Assembly: GCA_030560485.1 (NCBI GenBank)
Contig: JAKTTS010000062.1
Location: forward strand, 1 to 44,734
Source of the DNA: Ascoidea tarda (nom. inval.)
Taxonomy: Eukaryota > Ascomycota > Saccharomycetes > Ascoideales > Ascoideaceae
DNA length: 44,734 nucleotides
Reading direction: 5' to 3'
Shown here in pieces: positions 38,236 through 44,734 of this stretch. Below the pieces are notes generated by a model. That model did no database searches. It was given only the letters and a program-made list of their open reading frames with translations, and had not been told where the DNA came from. The position numbers were made by a program, and so were the translations under genes. Numbering within the stretch: position 1 is the first letter of the stretch; the number at the start of each line of letters is the position of its first letter.

Positions 38236-38535
38236 TGGTGCTGCGTGTGCTGTGTGTGCTGCTGAGCGTCTTGTCTTGTTCCCTTGCGCTGGTTCTGCCC
38301 GTCCCATCCCGTCCCGCTGGCGCGTGCGCGTGCAATGCAGCTCCGCCCTGGTGGTTCGCAATGCTTGTTACTGTTTATCACCATCTTCACCAGCACCACC
38401 TTCACCTCCTCCATCTTCTGCTCTTCCTCCTGCTGTCTGTCGCCTGCTGTTTGCTCTTTTTTGGCCCATATCCATGCCTCTCGTTTCCCTTCTCTCTGCT
38501 TTCTCTGCTCTTTCCTCTTCTATCTGAAATCAGAA
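38236..38535. promoter_or_regulatory. LYS5 / Rho-GEF divergent promoter, GC-rich half
   Basis: 300 bases. The LYS5 side (to about 38380) is one of the most GC-rich parts of the window; the other side is a CT/CTTC-rich pyrimidine tract up to the GEF start. No TATA box recognised. Confidence 0.4.
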
Positions 38536-41500
38536 ATGTCTTACAACCAAGGCTCAAACCCCAACTACTCTCTCTACAAAAGAAACAGCTCCTACACCTA
38601 CAGCTCCACCAGCTCCACCAGCTCCACCAACATCAACACCTTTGCCAACATTTCCAACGCAAATCTCCCTTTCCCTTACCACAATCCCTCCAACTCGAAT
38701 AACCCAAACTATGAAAAGCCTCCTCCACCTCTTCCTCCCCCAAAACCTCTAAAACCTAATAACACTGCTCCAAACCCTGCCTACATCAACTACAACAACT
38801 ACAACTATCTTAAAAAGAAAACTCTACTCAACAACAACACACAAAATAACATATACCCAAACCAACCCATCCCTTTGCCTCATATAAACCAATTGAATTC
38901 TCCGATTATTCCAGTCGACCCAATAAGTACATATCACAATAACATATCTCCTTTTGATAACGACTATAATAACAACGCCTATAATGCTTATAATAACAAC
39001 ACCTATAGTAATAGCAATAATTTTAATTACACTGATGACTACGCTAAATTTCAAAACGATTTTATAAACGAATATAATAATGAATATAATGAATACTATA
39101 ACGAATTTAATAACAACAACAACAATATTATCAATAACAACATTAATAATATAAATAATAAACCTTTAGGTCCAAGAGATCCTCCCCCAATTCCTCTTCC
39201 AATTCCATCAATGTCAATCTACAATAACACTAGTAATAACATTAATAATATTAACGATAGCCCATTATCAATCCCTCCTCATATAATATCTTATCCTCCT
39301 TTGTTCCAAGATCAACCCCAACCCCAAATCCAACTCCAAATCCAACCTCAAATTACTGTTGATAACACTACTATTACTACCACTACTGCCACTACTGCCA
39401 CTACTACTAACAACAATACCACTGCTATTGGTGATGACCCTCTATATGACTCGGATTACAAAGAATCTTATATTTCAAACGAAATTAAAAAACAATGCCA
39501 AATATTAGAAAAATTGAGTGAAAACTTACCACTCCCAAATCTAAACTCGGACTTCAATCCATTAAACATTGATATCAATCCACAAAATAACAATACACTA
39601 ACCAACCAAAACACTAACCAAAACACTAACCAAAACACTAACCAAAACACTAACCAAAACACTAACCAAAACACTAACCAAAACACTAACCAAAACACTA
39701 ACCAAAATAACGACAACTCTCATGACGTCTTTCAAAATTATTACTCCCCCCAAAATCAACCCCAGTATCAAATAAACTTCAAAAACGATATCAATATTAC
39801 AAACCCCTTCAACACCACCGATGATTACAATAGCTTTACAAACTACAATAACACCGACAACGATGACAACACAATGGACACCTTTATTCGTCAATCAATG
39901 TACGATGATATACTAGATATCTATAAAATATCCAATTCTAACCCAATCCATAACCAAGATCAAATCGAAACTCAAATTGAAAACCAAAACAATATTCTAC
40001 AAAAAAAAGATAGCCTACCGGATTCTTACCCCCAAGTCTCCGATAATACAAAAAATAACCACTTTATTCAAAACAAAAAATCATCCGCCGATCAACAATT
40101 AATTAATGACAGTTTAGACGACATTGAATCTCCTCTAAACAATAACTCTATCTTCAGCCCAATTTCAAGAAATAACACAGAAATCACAGAAATAACTAAC
40201 TTTAGCAATAGTAACAGCAACAGCAACAGCAAAGTTATTAATAACCCATTTTTTATCAACACAAATATACTAAACAAATCAGACAGCATAAAATCTTCTT
40301 CCTCCTCAAAATTCTCTCAACAAGATTCTCCTAAACAAATTGTCCTATTCGATCCACAAAAATCTTTACCTGAATCCCCTGTCAAACCTATACTCTTTTT
40401 TGACCCAGAAGAAAAAATATTGCCGGCTCCTCCAAGTCTTGATCTACCAACCTTACCCTTTTCTGCATCTTCACTTTTATCTTCTCAATTGAAAAAATGC
40501 ATCGATATTTGGTCACTCTCTGCTCTATTCAACTGGGCTAAAAATTTAACAATTTGGTCTCAAGGTTCTTTAATCCCCAAATCAGAATTAACCAAATCAT
40601 TTAACATGCTAATATCTACCAGATATCCAAAACTAAAACTATCCATTATCGAAAGAAACGTCGATACCATAATCCAAAATCTTGAAAATAATATGGCAAT
40701 TATTTATGAAGACTCGGGTAGAAATCAAGATGATCCAAATGTCTTTTTTAATCATGATATTTATCTCAACGGTGTCTTGTCTGAACTAACCTCCTGCTAC
40801 TCTAATACCTCAAATCACAGAAAATCAAATAGTAATAGCACAATATTGAAAAAAAGTATCTGCTATTGTCTCTTGTGTCCAAGAGACTGTCACAAGAGGT
40901 CCTCAATTCATCTCCAAATTGCTAACATACCTTCTAAAAAAGCCACTACAAATACTGGAGTTGGTAGAACTTCTTCTGTCAAAACGAACTTTTCAAAAAC
41001 AGAATCATCAAGTAGTTCCTCAATCAGAACAAGCATAGATAGCGATTTAAGTAAAATAAGTTCTTTAGATAACTTTGAAACGCTGTTGGGTTCTGATTGG
41101 GTTAGTCACTGGAAAATATCAGCAGGAGAATTAAATGAAATTGATCGAAATACTCAGGAAAAGCAATCTCATATTTTTGATCTAATTAAAAATGAACAAA
41201 AACTAGTTCTTCATGGAAAAATTTTAATCGAGGTATTTGGCAAGAGCTTTCTAAAAAAGAATCCACCATTGATACCATCAACTCAAAAATTTTATCAGGA
41301 CGCATTTTTAACTGTTGAAGAAATAATTAGAACTCACCAAATCTATTTATTAGAACCTTTACTCAATAAATTAAATGCCCAAGGCAAATATATATCAGGA
41401 ATCGCTGAATTTTATATTCCATGGGTGACAAAGGCTCTCATTCCATATTTAAAATATTGCGATAAAATGGTTGGTGTAAGAGAATTGATCGCTTATGAGA

Positions 41501-43422
41501 CAAAAGTAAGAAAAGAATCAAAATTCGCGGAATGGTTGAATGAATGTGATAGAGATCCAAGAGTCGTTAAAGCTGGAGTCGCCTCTGATAGGTTGTTTTT
41601 AAACCGATTTATTTCCCATGTTATGCAACTTCCATTAACTTTAGGTGCTATTCAGAAGAAGACTTCGCCAACTGATCCTGAATATAGAAATTTATCTAAA
41701 ACAATCAAAGCTGTCAAAAAGTTATCATCGAAAATTGATTCAATGCAAGACTGTGCAGCTAAAACAAGAGCTATAAGAAATGTAGCATCTCAATTGATTT
41801 GGAAAAATGGCTGTGAAGTTAACATGGAATGGAATTCTCCAGAAAGATTGCTTTTTAAAAGGGGTAATGTTTCCAAAAAAAGAGATATGTGGCTAGATTC
41901 TTCCTCCCACTTGGTTTTAATGGATAATTACTTGCTTATGACAGAGGAAATCAGGGAAACTGCAGAAATCAAGCGCTACAAAGTATCAGAAAGACCAATT
42001 CCAATTGAATTTTTACTTATACAGATTAGTTTATTAGACAGGAGAACCACAACTCAGCCGGGACAGTTGACAAATGGGCCAATTTCTCAAGATGAGCCAA
42101 TCACTTATGCATTTAAAGTTTCATATGCTGGGAAAACTGATTCTTATACTTTTTACACGAATACTGATGTAGAAAGAAAAGAGTGGTTGAAAATCATTGG
42201 AGAAGCTCAAGCAAGCCATAGAGAAAGAATCAAGTGCAATGAACCATTTAAATTAAAAATTTTATCAGATGCTGCTTTTGCGTATGAAAAGGAGAATTTT
42301 CCTCGTAAATTACCGATTTGTTCTAAAGGATCGGGAATTGAAATTGCTTTACAGGAAACAGCTGAGAAATTCCCCGGTAAAATTCCAAGACCATTGATGT
42401 ATAGTTCAGTTTTAAGCTCTACTAGTTTCACTTATCAAGATATTGAATATTTGTTGGTAGGGTTAGATTATGGGGTCTATATGGCTCAAAGTGGCGAAGT
42501 TAGAAACTGGAAAAGAGTATTGGAGTTAAAGTCTATTTCTCAAATGTGTGTCTTGGAACAATTTAACGTTTTGGTTTTATTATCTGATAAGATTTTACAA
42601 TATTATAAAATTGAAAATATTATTCCAGTTTTTAAAGGAACTCGAACCAAAACAATTGGACAAAAGTTGTCCAAGCAAGATGTTTTATTTTTTAAAGTTG
42701 GTGAACAAAAGGGCTCTACGTTGTTGTTTTACTCAAAACAAAAGGTTTCTAGCTCGGGATGCTACTTTAAAGTTGTTATTCCTAAGCTAGAAGAAGCGAC
42801 AGGAAAGTTTGAATATTTCGAGGAACACAAAAAATTTAATATTCAAGCAGACTGTTCTGGATTGACAATATTTAGAAACACCTTTGCGATACATACAGCG
42901 AAAGGATTCGAGGTTTTGTCACTATCAATGTTGCAAGCTCAGTCAATTCCAATATTATCTGAGCCAAGTACAGTGCAAAAGAAGAACGCTTTTTCTAGTC
43001 TTGCCTTAATTAGAAAGAAACTTTCAAGTGCCAGCTGCAGGCCAATGGGGATTTTTAAAATCAACGAAATGAAAGAGCTATTGCTTGTTTATAACGAATT
43101 TGCTTTAATATGCAGTAACCATGGTGTTTTATCGAGAATTAGCTTGATCCCTTTTACTTTTAGGTGCAAAGGTGTTGCCTTCCAGGATGATTTTTTGGTT
43201 TTGGTTTCTCCAGACGTGATTGAGGTTTACAGAATAGATAAACATTCTTGCATGTTGAATTATATTCCAAAGCCAGTGCAAGTGATTACTGGCAAGAGAA
43301 TTGTCTTGCTAGATGCAACACCAGGAAAGATCAAGATCTGCATGATCCACCCTAGAAAAATTGGAAGAGAACTCATCATGGAACTTTCTCCCAATGGGTT
43401 CTATAAAAGTCCTTCAGAATAA
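38536..43422 (+). CDS. TUS1: Rho1 guanine-nucleotide exchange factor, Tus1-like
   Basis: Activates Rho1 for the cell-wall integrity pathway and cytokinesis. The frame is open from 38284, but MSYNQGSNPNYSLYKRN at 38536 is the sensible start (1628 residues). Residues 1-640 are disordered: Asn/Pro/Ser-rich with Pro clusters and a 12-base minisatellite coding NTNQ. A winged-helix-like segment at about 655-715 (IWSLSALFNWAKNLTIW) replaces the classical DEP of Rom2, which favours Tus1. The DH domain is about 870-1060 (EEIIRTHQIYLLEPLLNKL, RFISHVMQLPLTLGAIQK), PH about 1100-1227 (LLFKRGNVSKKRDMWLD ... ERKEWLKIIGEA) and the CNH/citron domain about 1255-1625. I found one CTG codon (41083, in FET-x-LGSDW). 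Confidence 0.9.
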   Translation: MSYNQGSNPNYSLYKRNSSYTYSSTSSTSSTNINTFANISNANLPFPYHNPSNSNNPNYEKPPPPLPPPKPLKPNNTAPNPAYINYNNYNYLKKKTLLNNNTQNNIYPNQPIPLPHINQLNSPIIPVDPISTYHNNISPFDNDYNNNAYNAYNNNTYSNSNNFNYTDDYAKFQNDFINEYNNEYNEYYNEFNNNNNNIINNNINNINNKPLGPRDPPPIPLPIPSMSIYNNTSNNINNINDSPLSIPPHIISYPPLFQDQPQPQIQLQIQPQITVDNTTITTTTATTATTTNNNTTAIGDDPLYDSDYKESYISNEIKKQCQILEKLSENLPLPNLNSDFNPLNIDINPQNNNTLTNQNTNQNTNQNTNQNTNQNTNQNTNQNTNQNTNQNNDNSHDVFQNYYSPQNQPQYQINFKNDINITNPFNTTDDYNSFTNYNNTDNDDNTMDTFIRQSMYDDILDIYKISNSNPIHNQDQIETQIENQNNILQKKDSLPDSYPQVSDNTKNNHFIQNKKSSADQQLINDSLDDIESPLNNNSIFSPISRNNTEITEITNFSNSNSNSNSKVINNPFFINTNILNKSDSIKSSSSSKFSQQDSPKQIVLFDPQKSLPESPVKPILFFDPEEKILPAPPSLDLPTLPFSASSLLSSQLKKCIDIWSLSALFNWAKNLTIWSQGSLIPKSELTKSFNMLISTRYPKLKLSIIERNVDTIIQNLENNMAIIYEDSGRNQDDPNVFFNHDIYLNGVLSELTSCYSNTSNHRKSNSNSTILKKSICYCLLCPRDCHKRSSIHLQIANIPSKKATTNTGVGRTSSVKTNFSKTESSSSSSIRTSIDSDLSKISSLDNFETLLGSDWVSHWKISAGELNEIDRNTQEKQSHIFDLIKNEQKLVLHGKILIEVFGKSFLKKNPPLIPSTQKFYQDAFLTVEEIIRTHQIYLLEPLLNKLNAQGKYISGIAEFYIPWVTKALIPYLKYCDKMVGVRELIAYETKVRKESKFAEWLNECDRDPRVVKAGVASDRLFLNRFISHVMQLPLTLGAIQKKTSPTDPEYRNLSKTIKAVKKLSSKIDSMQDCAAKTRAIRNVASQLIWKNGCEVNMEWNSPERLLFKRGNVSKKRDMWLDSSSHLVLMDNYLLMTEEIRETAEIKRYKVSERPIPIEFLLIQISLLDRRTTTQPGQLTNGPISQDEPITYAFKVSYAGKTDSYTFYTNTDVERKEWLKIIGEAQASHRERIKCNEPFKLKILSDAAFAYEKENFPRKLPICSKGSGIEIALQETAEKFPGKIPRPLMYSSVLSSTSFTYQDIEYLLVGLDYGVYMAQSGEVRNWKRVLELKSISQMCVLEQFNVLVLLSDKILQYYKIENIIPVFKGTRTKTIGQKLSKQDVLFFKVGEQKGSTLLFYSKQKVSSSGCYFKVVIPKLEEATGKFEYFEEHKKFNIQADCSGLTIFRNTFAIHTAKGFEVLSLSMLQAQSIPILSEPSTVQKKNAFSSLALIRKKLSSASCRPMGIFKINEMKELLLVYNEFALICSNHGVLSRISLIPFTFRCKGVAFQDDFLVLVSPDVIEVYRIDKHSCMLNYIPKPVQVITGKRIVLLDATPGKIKICMIHPRKIGRELIMELSPNGFYKSPSE
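39604..39706 (+). repeat. 12-base perfect minisatellite coding (Asn-Thr-Asn-Gln)n
   Basis: Eight or more identical in-frame copies of a CCAAAACACTAA unit in the disordered N-terminal part of the Rho GEF gene. The lack of base differences points to recent expansion, and the copy number is likely to differ between strains. Confidence 0.92.
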
Positions 43423-43765
43423 ATCTGGCGAAGCAGTGATTGTTGATCGCTTTCTCTGCTACTATACGAATAATTTTTTGTTTTGTTTTTTTTGTTTTTT
43501 GTTTATTTTGTTTTCATATTTTGCTTTTTGCTTTCTTCTGTGCGATAGTTTTTTGATATTTCTTTTTGTATATGTTGTTTCTTTTCGAGACGCTACGTCT
43601 CGCTGTATTTTTCGAGCTCATGTTGAATATATGAAGAATTAATGAAGAACAGTCCAAAAGCGGAGGCCTTGAAAAGGTGAGAGGGCTCCAAAGGTCTTTG
43701 AGCATCTTCTCCCCAACTCCAACTGTTCAACCAACAGCAGCACCAAACTCGCCAGATACGTTTCG
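43423..43765. other. Rho-GEF 3' region and promoter of the last gene
   Basis: 343 bases: a T-rich tract (43465-43580) with TTTTG repeats, then a mixed region with GAGACGCTACGTCTC, a perfect 15-base dyad at about 43587-43601. No gene seen. Confidence 0.45.
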
Positions 43766-44734
43766 ATGGATTTCACAACTAACATTCACAGAGAGCTCTG
43801 TGCTCAGATACTATACAACGAATTGACACAGCTCAAAACAGCTAGAGAGAGCAATTCTACGACGCAAAGCAGTTTCACCTTGTCGATCACTGTATCAAAA
43901 ATCGTTGATGCTTTGAGAAACCACCCTTTATTGAACAATTATCTCGACAAGTTTTGCTACGATGTTCTGGATTGCAGTGCTGGAGAGGATGTTTCTAGTG
44001 CTACAGCCTCTAATTCAACGACTTTGAACTCCAGCTCAAGCGTTTTGCATGATAAAGAGCTATTGAAGTCATCGCCTACAATCATAGATAACAATTATGT
44101 TCTTGAAATTATTATGCAAAATTTTCAATCCTTTTATCTCAAACAGATGAAAAATCAAGATGATTCGCTAAAATTAAGCAATAATTATAATCAAAATTTA
44201 GCTTTGGGCTCCAACCAGTCTCTTCAAAATAGCAGCCAGTTACAAAATTCAAATTTGATTCAGTCTATGGGTGCAAATGATAATACTCGTTATCAGCTTT
44301 TTGAAATCAAAACTGAGAACAATGGCGATAATACGAATTCGATTTTGTTGACTTTAATTGATCCTGTTGATACAAAATTAAATTTTTTGAAAAATTTGAC
44401 TTATCACCTTAATAATATGACAAAAAAAATATTAATTAAAGATATAGGAAACTTGGAATCTACTTACAGATTGTATGAAAATGAGATAAATTCAATTGAA
44501 AATGGAAAGTTTAATAGAGAACAATTAATTAAAGAGTGTAAAGATTTGGATTTAATCAACAAAATTAAAAAAGAACTGGATAATAAAAGGGAGTCTTTAA
44601 TTGGGAATGAAAGTATAAGAGCAGGATTAAATATTGAAAATAATGAGGACCAAAATAAAAAAGATAACATCAGTATTATTAGTAATAGTAATAGTAATAG
44701 TAATAGTAATAGTAATAGTAATAGTAATAGTAAT
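43766..44734 (+). CDS. Unknown protein, 5' part (runs off the window)
   Basis: ATG at 43766 opens a frame of 323 codons with no stop to the window end: MDFTTNIHRELCAQILYNEL, then a helical N-terminal region (about 1-75: SKIVDALRNHPLLNNYLDKF), a Ser/Asn linker, another helical stretch (about 100-125: NNYVLEIIMQNFQSFYLKQ), a region like FEIKTENNGDNTNSILLTLIDP (210-230) and a long charged probable coiled coil (about 235-290). It ends in an Asn-Ser repeat cut by the window. I do not recognise the family. It runs in tandem after the Rho-GEF gene. Confidence 0.8.
   Translation, partial: MDFTTNIHRELCAQILYNELTQLKTARESNSTTQSSFTLSITVSKIVDALRNHPLLNNYLDKFCYDVLDCSAGEDVSSATASNSTTLNSSSSVLHDKELLKSSPTIIDNNYVLEIIMQNFQSFYLKQMKNQDDSLKLSNNYNQNLALGSNQSLQNSSQLQNSNLIQSMGANDNTRYQLFEIKTENNGDNTNSILLTLIDPVDTKLNFLKNLTYHLNNMTKKILIKDIGNLESTYRLYENEINSIENGKFNREQLIKECKDLDLINKIKKELDNKRESLIGNESIRAGLNIENNEDQNKKDNISIISNSNSNSNSNSNSNSNSN
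44681..44734 (+). repeat. (AGTAAT)n hexanucleotide repeat coding (Ser-Asn)n
   Basis: Nine perfect copies to the last base of the window. The repeat may be the reason an assembly or window ends here, or simply continue. Confidence 0.93.

Noticed and set aside
38236-38361. N-terminal extension of the LYS5 frame by 42 codons
   Set aside because: Arg/His/Thr-rich sequence from the GC-rich divergent promoter; Lys5 similarity begins after the inner ATG at 38235.
38284-38535. N-terminal extension of the Rho GEF frame by 84 codons
   Set aside because: Composition is that of the GC-rich/pyrimidine-rich promoter, Cys- and Leu-rich and unlike the protein; the 38536 ATG precedes typical Asn/Ser-rich sequence.

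Overview
The window is nuclear DNA from an ascomycete (Saccharomycotina) budding yeast. The genes are compact and mostly uninterrupted, the DNA is AT-rich, the rare introns have GTATGT/TACTAAC-type signals, the tRNA gene is split, and nearly every recognisable protein is closest to yeast families. CTG is almost never used as a sense codon. The few CTG codons that fall at alignable positions (URA3, LYS5) lie where relatives have Ser or Thr, so the species probably belongs to a CUG-Ser yeast lineage. Asn-rich, simple-repeat-coded stretches in several proteins and the AT richness fit such a yeast; I cannot name the species.

Layout. 1-2622 (-): 5' part of FAS2, the alpha subunit of fatty acid synthase, running off the window and carrying two complete tandem acyl-carrier (ACP) modules instead of one. 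2829-5575: URA3 (-), TIM9 (+, one intron; the URA3-TIM9 neighbourhood is also found in baker's yeast) and IDI1 (+). 6151-11415 (-): SIN3 with a very long Asn tract. 11416-14914: long non-coding stretch with an intron-containing tRNA-Gln(UUG) and two places with strong RNA-like hairpins. 14915-17050 (+): peroxisomal copper amine oxidase. 17462-18376 (-): LST8. 18617-19441 (+): unknown membrane protein. 19499-23743 (-): large protein with three KilA-N/APSES-like modules. 24039-25001 (+): BUD17-type pyridoxal kinase, next to SEC12 (-) as in baker's yeast. Then BUD31 (+), a CENP-B/Tc5-type HTH protein (-), a possible 81-residue gene, a leucine-rich unknown (+), CTK3 (-), RIB3 (-, split by an intron), a Mup3-like permease (-), LYS5 (-), a Tus1-like Rho GEF (+) and the 5' part of an unknown gene (+) that runs off the right edge.

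The genes are a normal housekeeping mixture: lipid and isoprenoid synthesis, pyrimidine, lysine, riboflavin and B6 metabolism, amine use, transcription, TORC signalling, secretion, splicing and cell-wall signalling. There is no operon logic. FAS2 needs 4'-phosphopantetheine on its ACP; the LYS5 phosphopantetheinyl transferase in this window normally serves Lys2, while Fas2 carries its own transferase domain beyond the left edge.

Most notable are the duplicated ACP in FAS2, the signs of CUG reassignment, the three KilA-N-like modules in one protein, and two unassigned RNA-like structures. I saw no transposon, retroelement or CRISPR array.
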